Origin: Sedimenticola sp.
GTDB lineage: Bacteria; Pseudomonadota; Gammaproteobacteria; Chromatiales; Chromatiaceae
Length of the DNA: 5,095 nucleotides
NCBI GenBank assembly: GCA_027038775.1
Contig: JALWGP010000077.1
Coordinates: 1 to 5,095 of the forward strand
Direction: 5' to 3'
Shown: positions 1 to 5,095 of the stretch, piece after piece
How the letters are laid out: each line of letters starts with the position of its first letter
Position numbering within the stretch: position 1 is the stretch's first letter
The notes under the pieces: generated by a model
Told to the model about the DNA's origin: nothing
The model's database searches: none
The model's input: only the letters and a program-made list of their open reading frames with translations
Position numbers and translations under genes: made by a program

Positions 1-1761
1 GGTGAGCAGCGACACCGCCTCCTGCTCCAGCTGCAGGATGGTCTGGCCGCCCGAGCCCACCGTCTGGCTGAGGGACTCGGAGAGGTCCAGCAGCAGGGTC
101 ACGGCAATGTCACGGTCGTTGTGCTTGTGGCTCACGTTGATGCGCGGGTCGGGGTCGTGGCCGCTGCGGTAGTCGATGAGCGAGCGGATGGCCACGTCCA
201 GGTCCAGCTCGCTCCCCTCCTCCTGGTAACGGATGCGCACGTAGCTCTGGGGCTTGAGCATGTCCAGCAGCCGCTTGAGCTGCTTGGCCACGCGGTCGTG
301 CTTGGCCAGCAGGCGGTCGATGAAGGCGGCGTCCTTCGACGGGTGCAGGGACTCGAAGAGGCTCACCCAGTCGGGCCGGTAGGTGCCGGTGGTGTAGTCC
401 CACTCGGGGTAGTGACGCGGCGGCAAGACGTCGTCGGGTTCGCTCTCCTTCACCTCGGTGGGCTCCACGGCGAAGTCCTCGTCGTCGTCCAGCTCGTAGA
501 AACGCCACAGGTTGCGGTTGTCGTCCCGGTAGGGGATCTCGGTGTCCTTGAACCAGACGTGGGCCGAGGCGTCGGAGGCGCGGCGCGTGCGCGCCATGAA
601 CCGGATGCCGAGCAGTTCCATCTCCTTCGTGGAGCCCTCGCCCTGCTCCATGATCTCGAAGAAGCGCTGGCGGAACTCCAGGATGTCGGGGTTGGTGTAG
701 CCGTGGTCCGGGTCGAGGATGGCGCGCGAGAGCATGGTGAGCCGGTGGCGGATGCAGGAGTCGCGTTCGTCGTCGCACTCCCCTTCCACCGGGACGGGGT
801 GCAGCCCCATGAAGAGGCGGCGCAGCCCCGGGTACTCCCGCATCAGCAGCTGCTCGATGCGCGAATCCTCGAAGATCTCGATGGCGATGCGCTGCATGGG
901 GCTGCGGTTATCAGCGAAGACGGGCACCGTCCAGCGCCGGTGGCCCGCCATGTGGGCCAGCGCCGCCAGGTACTGCTCGAAGCCACTGATGCCGCTCTCG
1001 GCGTCGTCGTTCACGTCGGGCAGGAAGATGCCCTCCTCGTCGAAGTAGGGTCGCGGGTCGGTGCGCTCGTCGAGCATGCGCGAATAGGGATAGATGGGCT
1101 CCTCGATGTCCCACAGCGCCCGCTGGAAGAGCTCCAGCTTCCGCTCCACGTCCACCAGCAGGGTGCCGTCACGCTCGCGCTGCATCACCGCGCGGCTGTC
1201 GGGAGAGTCGAGGCGGAAATACTCGGCCAGGTGGTCGGGATGGTGGTTGTGCTGCTGGATGCCGTAGGCCATCCAGCGCCTGAGCCCCCCGATGTTGAGC
1301 TCGCCCAGCAGCCGCGGCGCGTTCTCCAGGAAAGGAACCAGTCCGGGGCTGGCCATGGTCGCGTGGGAGCCGTGGATGGAGATGGAGGTCTTGTCCACCA
1401 TTTCCTGCACCAGCTCCAGGTAGCCCTCCAGCAGCTTGGGCGCCTCCAGTCTCCGTGCCACCGCGGCGATGGTCTGCAGGAAGGGAACGATGGCCTGGGC
1501 GTTGGGGCTGCGCGAGATCTGGTAGGCGGCGCGCGCCACGGGATAGATCATCTCCTCCCCGGCGTGCAGCGCCACCTCCACCGCCTCCTCCATGAAGACC
1601 AGCACGGGCTCCGCACCCCGTCCCATCATGCAGAGCAGCTCCACCCCTTCCAGCAGGGACCGGGTGCCCGCCTCGGAAAGGCTCCGGCGGGCCTCTTCCA
1701 ACGCCTCGGGCAGCAGCTCCTTCACCCGGCTGTAGCTGCACTTCACCGCCGCTTCACTCAT
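1..1761 (-). CDS. cbbO: CbbO, von Willebrand factor A subunit of the RuBisCO activase (3' end off the window)
   Basis: This is the partner of CbbQ. In the CbbQO-type activase, CbbO joins a CbbQ hexamer and directs it to inhibited RuBisCO (family knowledge). I checked the reading frame codon by codon: it is open for 587 codons and leaves the window without a stop. The family is usually roughly 750-800 residues, so about a quarter is missing. The long N-terminal part (about residues 1-420) is helical-looking with no motif I can name. An acidic linker follows at about 423-444, rich in D and E. A vWA domain begins near residue 550, and its metal-binding MIDAS motif DLSES is at 559-563. The ATG at 1761 is chosen because it begins MSEAAVKCSYSRVKELL; a GTG four codons upstream has no spaced ribosome site. 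A weak AGGGG lies 11 bases before the ATG. It follows cbbQ by 28 bases. NorD-like proteins share this architecture, but the cbbM-cbbQ context favours CbbO. Confidence 0.93.
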   Translation of the reverse strand, partial: MSEAAVKCSYSRVKELLPEALEEARRSLSEAGTRSLLEGVELLCMMGRGAEPVLVFMEEAVEVALHAGEEMIYPVARAAYQISRSPNAQAIVPFLQTIAAVARRLEAPKLLEGYLELVQEMVDKTSISIHGSHATMASPGLVPFLENAPRLLGELNIGGLRRWMAYGIQQHNHHPDHLAEYFRLDSPDSRAVMQRERDGTLLVDVERKLELFQRALWDIEEPIYPYSRMLDERTDPRPYFDEEGIFLPDVNDDAESGISGFEQYLAALAHMAGHRRWTVPVFADNRSPMQRIAIEIFEDSRIEQLLMREYPGLRRLFMGLHPVPVEGECDDERDSCIRHRLTMLSRAILDPDHGYTNPDILEFRQRFFEIMEQGEGSTKEMELLGIRFMARTRRASDASAHVWFKDTEIPYRDDNRNLWRFYELDDDEDFAVEPTEVKESEPDDVLPPRHYPEWDYTTGTYRPDWVSLFESLHPSKDAAFIDRLLAKHDRVAKQLKRLLDMLKPQSYVRIRYQEEGSELDLDVAIRSLIDYRSGHDPDPRINVSHKHNDRDIAVTLLLDLSESLSQTVGSGGQTILQLEQEAVSLLT

Positions 1762-1772
1762 CTTGTCAGGCA

Positions 1773-1777
1773 CCCCT
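1773..1777 (-). promoter_or_regulatory. Possible ribosome binding site of cbbO
   Basis: On the minus strand this reads AGGGG, ending 11 bases before the cbbO ATG at 1761. The spacing is longer than the usual 5-9 bases. Translation may therefore depend partly on ribosomes finishing cbbQ, whose stop codon is 28 bases upstream of the cbbO start. Confidence 0.4.
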
Positions 1778-1789
1778 GCTTACAGCCGC

Positions 1790-2593
1790 TCAGCCGAAGA
1801 CGGCCTCGATGGCCTTGTCCAGGGTCTCGCGGATGTCGGCGTCGTCGGTGATGGGCCGCACGAGCGCCATCTGCGCCGCGTCCTGGGCCGAGATGCCGCC
1901 CTTGATGAGACTTGCGGCATAGACCAGCAGGCGGGTGGAGATGCCCTCGTCCAGGCCGTGGCCCTTGAGCTTGCGCGCCGCCTCGGCCACTTTCACCAGC
2001 TTCTGCGCGGTGTCGGCGTCGATGCCGGTCTCGGAGGCGAGGATCTGCGCCTCCTCCTCCGCGGGCGCATAGTCGAAGTCCATGGCCACGAAGCGCTGCT
2101 TGGTGGACTGCTTCAGATCCTTCATCAGGCTCTGGTAGCCGGGGTTGTAGGAGATCACCAGCTGGAAATCGGGGTGGGCCTTCACCACCTCGCCCTTCTT
2201 GTCCAGCGGCAGGGTGCGGCGATGATCGGTGAGGGGGTGGATCACCACCGTGGTGTCCTGGCGCGCCTCCACCACCTCGTCGAGATAGCAGATGGCGCCG
2301 ATGCGCGCCGCCGTGGTGAGGGGGCCGTCCAGCCAGCGGGTGCCGTCGGCATCCAGCAGGTAACGCCCCACCAGGTCGGCGGCGGTCATGTCCTCGTTGC
2401 AGGCCACGGTGATCAGCGGCCGGCCCAGGCGCCAGGCCATGTACTCCACGAAGCGTGACTTTCCGCATCCCGTGGGTCCCTTGATCATCACGGGCAGCCT
2501 GGCGGCGTAGGCGGCCTCGTACTGCTCCACCTCGTTGCCGTGGGGATGATAGTAGGGCTCCTGGTCGATCCTGTACTGTTCGATGTCGATCAT
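1790..2593 (-). CDS. cbbQ: CbbQ, MoxR-type AAA+ ATPase of the RuBisCO activase
   Basis: CbbQ is a cytoplasmic hexameric ATPase that, with CbbO, remodels RuBisCO to release tightly bound inhibitory sugar phosphates (known for the family). From the ATG at 2593 it is 267 residues, the usual CbbQ length. Visible motifs are Walker A GPTGCGKS at 39-46, Walker B ICYLDEV with D105-E106, sensor 1 N150 in SYNPGY, and the KQRF segment near 165-168 where an arginine finger is expected. The C-terminal part (about 185-267) matches the helical CbbQ/NirQ/NorQ C-terminal region in general character. An in-frame GTG at 2623 would add ten residues, but the ATG at 2593 has an AGGT seven bases upstream and gives the family-like N-terminus MIDIEQYRIDQEPYY. 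Its closest paralogues, NorQ and NirQ, act in denitrification; position between cbbM and cbbO argues for the RuBisCO role. It is separated from cbbM by a terminator-containing spacer, so it is probably expressed at a lower level. Confidence 0.95.
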   Translation of the reverse strand: MIDIEQYRIDQEPYYHPHGNEVEQYEAAYAARLPVMIKGPTGCGKSRFVEYMAWRLGRPLITVACNEDMTAADLVGRYLLDADGTRWLDGPLTTAARIGAICYLDEVVEARQDTTVVIHPLTDHRRTLPLDKKGEVVKAHPDFQLVISYNPGYQSLMKDLKQSTKQRFVAMDFDYAPAEEEAQILASETGIDADTAQKLVKVAEAARKLKGHGLDEGISTRLLVYAASLIKGGISAQDAAQMALVRPITDDADIRETLDKAIEAVFG

Positions 2594-2600
2594 TTCGTTT

Positions 2601-2604
2601 ACCT
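2601..2604 (-). promoter_or_regulatory. Ribosome binding site deciding the cbbQ start
   Basis: The minus strand reads CAGGTAAACGAA immediately before the ATG at 2593, placing AGGT seven bases upstream. This supports the 267-residue start over the in-frame GTG at 2623. Confidence 0.55.
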
Positions 2605-2620
2605 GAAATTGTCCTGTCTG

Positions 2621-2642
2621 CACGGGATTCTACTGTCCCGTG
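2621..2642 (-). repeat. Stem-loop in the cbbQ leader
   Basis: CACGGGA (2621-2627) and TCCCGTG (2636-2642) form a perfect 7-bp inverted repeat around an 8-base loop. It begins three bases after the T-run of the cbbM terminator, reading in the direction of transcription, and ends 27 bases before the cbbQ ATG. It has no T-run on the minus-strand side, so it is not itself a terminator. It could be a 5' stabilising or processing hairpin of readthrough cbbQO mRNA, or a DNA operator; the sequence does not decide. Confidence 0.5.
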
Positions 2643-2645
2643 GTC

Positions 2646-2674
2646 AAAAAAGCCCCCGGCGAAGCGGGGGCTTT
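2646..2674 (-). terminator. Intrinsic terminator downstream of cbbM
   Basis: On the minus strand, AAAGCCCCCG and CGGGGGCTTT form a 10-bp, very GC-rich stem with a six-base loop, followed directly by a run of six T (2651 down to 2646, three of them in the stem). It starts about 30 bases after the cbbM stop codon. On the plus strand the stem is followed only by TTTC, so it works mainly for leftward transcription. It lies between cbbM and cbbQ, which suggests that cbbM is mostly a single-gene transcript and that cbbQO depends on readthrough or on its own weak promoter. Confidence 0.88.
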
Positions 2675-2677
2675 CTG

Positions 2678-2694
2678 CACTTCGTCCGGAAGTG
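2678..2694 (-). repeat. Stem-loop just after the cbbM stop codon
   Basis: CACTTC (2678-2683) and GAAGTG (2689-2694) form a perfect 6-bp inverted repeat around a five-base loop. It lies 9 bases after the cbbM stop codon and 3 bases before the terminator stem. In the cbbM mRNA it would form a second 3' hairpin that might protect the message from exonucleases. The short stem makes this tentative. Confidence 0.42.
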
Positions 2695-2703
2695 TCCGGG
2701 CGC

Positions 2704-4080
2704 TTACTTGTGCACGCCCAGCTTCTCGCGCCAGCCGGGATAGAGCCGGTCGGCATCGTGCGGGAAGGACTCGAAGGCACGCGCAAACTCGCGGTGCTCC
2801 TTGGCCCACTCGATGGGATCGGCACCGGCTTTCCAGCACTCGTAGGCCTGGCGCAGGGAGATGGCGCCGGCCGCGGGGCTGTCGATGTGGCCGTAGGAAC
2901 CACCACCCGCGGTGTTGATCACGTTGGCGTGGCCCAGGTTCTCGAAGAAGCCGGGCAGACGCAGCGCGTTCATGCCACCGGAGATGATGGGCGTGGTGGG
3001 CTTCATGCCGTACCACTTCTGGTAGTAGACGGGGCCCTGGAACTCATCACGCTCGATGATGTAGGCGATGTTGCGGTCGTCCTTGGAGCCCTCCATCTTG
3101 CCGTAGCCCATGGTGCCCACGTGGATACCGGATGCGCCCTGCAGGCGGGACATCTTGGCCAGCACGTAAGCGGTGTAGCCGCGCTTGGACTGGGGCGAGG
3201 TGACGGCACCGTGGCCGGCACGGTGGTAGTGGAGGTACTGGTTGGGGAACCAGCGGCGGGCGGTGGTGACCATGCCGGGACCACCCACGTAGCCGTCCAC
3301 GAGGAAGGCGACGTGATCGGCGAACTCGCCGAACTGCTCCAGGATGTACTCGCCGCGGGCGATCATCTCCGCGTGGGAATCGGCGGTGATGTTGGCGGAG
3401 AAGAGCTTGGCCTGGCCGGTCTCGTCCTGGGCACGCTTCATGGCATCCACCACCAGGGGGATCACCTTCTTCATGGGGCAGAAGACCTGGTTGCCCTGGG
3501 GCTCGTCGTTCTTGATGAAGTCACCACCCAGCCAGAACTGGTAGGCGGCCTCGGCGAAGGGCTCGGGGCGCAGGCCCAGCTTGGGCTTGATGATGGTGCC
3601 GGCGATGTAACCGCCGTCCTTGATGGGACGTCCCAGAATACGCCACAGGTCAGAGATGTCCTTGGCGGGACCGTCGAACAGCTCGATGGCGCGACGCGGC
3701 ATGTAGAAGTCGTACATCTTGGCGTACTCGACGTCGCCCATGCCCTGGTTGTTGCCGATGGTCAGCGTCAGGAAGGAGACCAGCATCATGCGGCCGTCGG
3801 TAACGTTGCGGTCGAAGAGCTCGAGGGGATAGGCGATGCGCATCTCCTCCGTCTCTTCGTCGATGTGGTACACCAGTGCGTCCACGCCCTTGGTGAACTC
3901 GTCGGTGGTGGCTTCCACGTTGGTGCCGGTGGAGGACTCGGCGGCGAAGTGCGCGGCGGTCTCCAGGTAGCCATAGCCGGCGGCCGGCTTCATCTTGTAG
4001 GCGCAGAGGATGTGATTGCCACCTGCGATGAGGTCTTCTTCTTTGAGGCTGAGGTCGGCATAACGACTCGATTGATCCAT
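2704..4080 (-). CDS. cbbM: Form II ribulose-1,5-bisphosphate carboxylase/oxygenase large subunit
   Basis: Form II RuBisCO adds CO2 to ribulose 1,5-bisphosphate to give two 3-phosphoglycerates, the entry step of the Calvin-Benson-Bassham cycle. The family assembles from large-subunit dimers without a small subunit, and no small-subunit gene is present here. The 458-residue length is normal for form II. The active site looks complete: catalytic K165 in [12 protein letters not shown], the metal-binding cluster with carbamylated K190, D192 and E193 in [11 protein letters not shown]286 and H290 in HYHRAGHG, loop-6 K328 in MGYGKMEG, S367 in ISGGM, and N-domain E48 and N110-N111. These sit one residue before the classic Rhodospirillum rubrum numbering. 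The start at 4080 gives [17 protein letters not shown] and has GAGGA seven bases upstream. The gene is followed by a strong terminator and preceded by a divergent cbbR, so CbbR-controlled transcription is likely. Nothing suggests a RuBisCO-like protein or pseudogene. Confidence 0.98.
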   Translation of the reverse strand: MDQSSRYADLSLKEEDLIAGGNHILCAYKMKPAAGYGYLETAAHFAAESSTGTNVEATTDEFTKGVDALVYHIDEETEEMRIAYPLELFDRNVTDGRMMLVSFLTLTIGNNQGMGDVEYAKMYDFYMPRRAIELFDGPAKDISDLWRILGRPIKDGGYIAGTIIKPKLGLRPEPFAEAAYQFWLGGDFIKNDEPQGNQVFCPMKKVIPLVVDAMKRAQDETGQAKLFSANITADSHAEMIARGEYILEQFGEFADHVAFLVDGYVGGPGMVTTARRWFPNQYLHYHRAGHGAVTSPQSKRGYTAYVLAKMSRLQGASGIHVGTMGYGKMEGSKDDRNIAYIIERDEFQGPVYYQKWYGMKPTTPIISGGMNALRLPGFFENLGHANVINTAGGGSYGHIDSPAAGAISLRQAYECWKAGADPIEWAKEHREFARAFESFPHDADRLYPGWREKLGVHK

Positions 4081-4087
4081 GGGTCTT

Positions 4088-4092
4088 TCCTC
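4088..4092 (-). promoter_or_regulatory. Ribosome binding site of cbbM
   Basis: The minus strand carries GAGGA seven bases before the cbbM ATG, within CACGAGGAAAGACCC. This is a strong, well-spaced site, consistent with the high expression RuBisCO needs, and it fixes the start at 4080. Confidence 0.8.
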
Positions 4093-4138
4093 GTGTTTGG
4101 GTGTAATTCGTTCAACGGCTGCCGCCGAAGTGGGGTGA

Positions 4139-4168
4139 ATTCTGCCCAGCTTCTGGCATAATTGAAAA
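4139..4168 (-). promoter_or_regulatory. Tentative cbbM promoter
   Basis: On the minus strand TTTTCA (4168-4163) and CAGAAT (4144-4139) are separated by 18 bases, each matching four of six positions of the sigma-70 -35 and -10 consensus. Such a poor match is what an activator-dependent promoter would look like. The -35 element falls inside the inverted-repeat cluster proposed as the CbbR operator. The implied leader is about 50 bases long. No start site is shown directly by the sequence, so this is a guess. Confidence 0.3.
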
Positions 4169-4186
4169 TCAATGTTTCATATGCCA
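4154..4186. promoter_or_regulatory. Probable CbbR operator in the cbbM-cbbR intergenic region
   Basis: The 123-base gap between the divergent genes becomes AT-rich here and contains nested dyads. TGGCATA (4154-4160) and TATGCCA (4180-4186) are perfect 7-bp arms 19 bases apart. Inside them lie ATTGA-AAA-TCAAT (4161-4173) and TGAAA-N7-TTTCA (4163-4179). The segment TAATTGAAAATCA (4159-4171) fits both the LysR-family T-N11-A rule and the TNA-N7-TNA pattern reported for CbbR. Position upstream of cbbM, overlapping the tentative -35, is typical for activation by a LysR-type protein. Binding is inferred. Confidence 0.6.
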
Positions 4187-4189
4187 CAC

Positions 4190-4205
4190 ATAGACTATTC
4201 TCTAT
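4190..4205. repeat. Small inverted repeat overlapping the cbbR start codon
   Basis: ATAGA (4190-4194) and TCTAT (4201-4205) are perfect 5-bp arms separated by six bases, and the right arm includes the first two bases of the cbbR ATG. It could be an autoregulatory CbbR contact or a weak mRNA hairpin, but five-base arms in an AT-rich stretch may also be chance. Confidence 0.3.
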
Positions 4206-5095
4206 GAGCATCCCCATCGCGGGCCGGTTGGCCCGTACCACCACCCTTCGCCAGCTCCAGATCCTGCTCACTGTCACCCAGCACGGCAGCTACACGCGGG
4301 CCGCGGAAGCCCTGCACCTGACCCAGCCCACCGTCTCCATGCAGATCCGCAAGCTGGCGGAGAACATCGGCCAGACCCTTTTCGAACACAGCAGCGGGGG
4401 ACTGACCCTGACGCCCGCCGGCAGCCGGGTGGTGGCAGCGGCCAGGGAGATCCTGGGCCGCCTCGAAACGCTGGAGAATGAGATCAACGCCCTCACCAAC
4501 GAAGTGAAGGGAGAGCTGCGCATCGGCGTGGTGACCACCGCCAAGTACTTCATGCCCCACATGCTCGGCGCCTTCATCCAGCGCTACCCGGAAGTGACGC
4601 CGCGGCTCACGGTGACCAACCGCGCCATGGTGCTGGAGCGGCTGGAACAAAACCTCGACGACCTCCTCATCATGGGGCGCGTGCCCGAGGAGCTGGAGGT
4701 GGGGGCCCATCCCTTCCTGGAAAACGACCTGGTGGTGATCGCCCCCGCCGACCATCCCCTGGCCGGGCGTCGCGCCATTCCCCTGAAACGGCTGCTGAAG
4801 GAGCGCGTGCTGGTGCGCGAGCCGGGTTCGGGAACCCGCCTGGCGATGGACAGCCTGTTCGAGAAACAGGGCCTGGAACTGGAGCCCTACATGGAGCTCG
4901 GCAGCATCGAGGCCATCAAGCAGGCGGTGATGGCCGGCATGGGCATCTCGGTGATGTCCCGCCACAACCTGCGCCTGGAGCTGGAAAGCGGTCGGCTCTG
5001 CATCCTCGACATCAAGGGCTTTCCCCTGCGCCGCCACTGGTTCGCCGTCCACTCTGCCGGCCGTGAACTCAGCCTGGTGGCCCGCACCTGCCTCG
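4204..5095 (+). CDS. cbbR: CbbR, LysR-type regulator of the Calvin cycle genes (3' end off the window)
   Basis: CbbR proteins are cytoplasmic LysR-type regulators that activate cbb genes in response to metabolites of the cycle and usually repress their own gene. I read 297 uninterrupted codons to the window edge; the family is about 300-325 residues, so only a short tail is missing. The winged helix-turn-helix spans about 15-74, with the recognition helix in TQPTVSMQIRKL at 40-51. A linker helix follows to about residue 103, then the effector domain starts with ELRIGVVTTAKYF at 104-116; the AKYF-x-P segment is characteristic of CbbR. The ATG at 4204 is the first ATG in frame after a TAA at 4159-4161. 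It has no recognisable Shine-Dalgarno sequence, and it leaves about ten extra residues before the usual LRQL start of the domain. It is divergent from cbbM with a shared 123-base control region, which supports the assignment over generic LysR. Confidence 0.93.
   Translation, partial: MSIPIAGRLARTTTLRQLQILLTVTQHGSYTRAAEALHLTQPTVSMQIRKLAENIGQTLFEHSSGGLTLTPAGSRVVAAAREILGRLETLENEINALTNEVKGELRIGVVTTAKYFMPHMLGAFIQRYPEVTPRLTVTNRAMVLERLEQNLDDLLIMGRVPEELEVGAHPFLENDLVVIAPADHPLAGRRAIPLKRLLKERVLVREPGSGTRLAMDSLFEKQGLELEPYMELGSIEAIKQAVMAGMGISVMSRHNLRLELESGRLCILDIKGFPLRRHWFAVHSAGRELSLVARTCL

Noticed and set aside
121..1851. A 576-codon open frame on the plus strand opposite cbbO and the end of cbbQ
   Set aside because: It is antisense to cbbO, whose frame is open for all 587 visible codons and carries a recognisable MIDAS motif. 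The plus-strand product is a repetitive V/L/A/G/H/Q-rich shadow as expected opposite GC-rich coding DNA.
2594..2645. A separate promoter for cbbQ, using TTGACC just after the terminator T-run
   Set aside because: TTGACC (2647-2642, minus) matches the -35 box well, but no acceptable -10 box lies 16-18 bases downstream; TAGAAT is only nine bases away. I did not call it.
1758..2906. A 382-codon minus-strand frame running through cbbQ and the 3' end of cbbM
   Set aside because: It is an alternative frame across two clear genes and the terminator, with arginine/proline/glycine-rich translation typical of out-of-frame GC-rich DNA.
4116..4127. A CGGC-TGCC-GCCG hairpin in the cbbM leader
   Set aside because: The stem is only four base pairs and is easily formed by chance in GC-rich DNA.
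2692..4161. A 489-codon open frame on the plus strand opposite cbbM
   Set aside because: It mirrors cbbM, one of the most recognisable proteins known, and its translation is low-complexity without any domain. Overlap with the terminator and operator regions is incidental.
4151..4200. A sigma-70 promoter for cbbR with TTGAAA (4162-4167) as -35
   Set aside because: At 17-18 bases downstream the sequence is CACACA-like, not a -10 box, and TAGACT at 4191 is too far away.
4195..5052. A 285-codon minus-strand frame opposite cbbR
   Set aside because: The plus strand encodes a clear LysR-type protein with helix-turn-helix and effector domain. The antisense translation is H/Q/G-rich and unrecognisable.

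Overview
The window is a compact carbon-fixation locus from a GC-rich bacterium, by my eye around two-thirds G+C in the coding parts. It carries form II RuBisCO (cbbM), its CbbQ/CbbO activase pair and a divergent LysR-type regulator (cbbR). A form II large subunit with dedicated cbbQ and cbbO and a divergent cbbR is the arrangement known from chemolithoautotrophic proteobacteria such as sulfur or iron oxidisers of the Acidithiobacillus, Thiobacillus and Hydrogenovibrio type. I infer a beta- or gammaproteobacterial autotroph but cannot name a genus from sequence alone.

Layout, left to right. Positions 1-1761 (minus) hold the first 587 codons of cbbO, and its C-terminus lies beyond the left edge. 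Positions 1790-2593 (minus) hold cbbQ, 28 bases upstream of cbbO and probably on the same transcript. Positions 2594-2703 form a 110-base spacer with three consecutive stem-loops, the middle one a good intrinsic terminator for cbbM. Positions 2704-4080 (minus) hold complete cbbM. Positions 4081-4203 are the divergent control region, with an AT-rich core of nested inverted repeats that is the likely CbbR operator. Positions 4204-5095 (plus) hold cbbR, lacking only its last residues at the right edge.

How it works together (established for the families, inferred here): CbbR senses the metabolic state and activates cbbM from the shared intergenic region. CbbM carboxylates ribulose 1,5-bisphosphate in the Calvin-Benson-Bassham cycle. 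CbbQ, a MoxR-type AAA+ ATPase, works with the von Willebrand factor A protein CbbO to remove inhibitory sugar phosphates from RuBisCO active sites. The terminator between cbbM and cbbQO would give abundant RuBisCO mRNA and only modest readthrough into the activase genes.

I found no mobile element, CRISPR array, tRNA, rRNA or evidence for an undescribed system. The points worth a second look are in the two intergenic regions.
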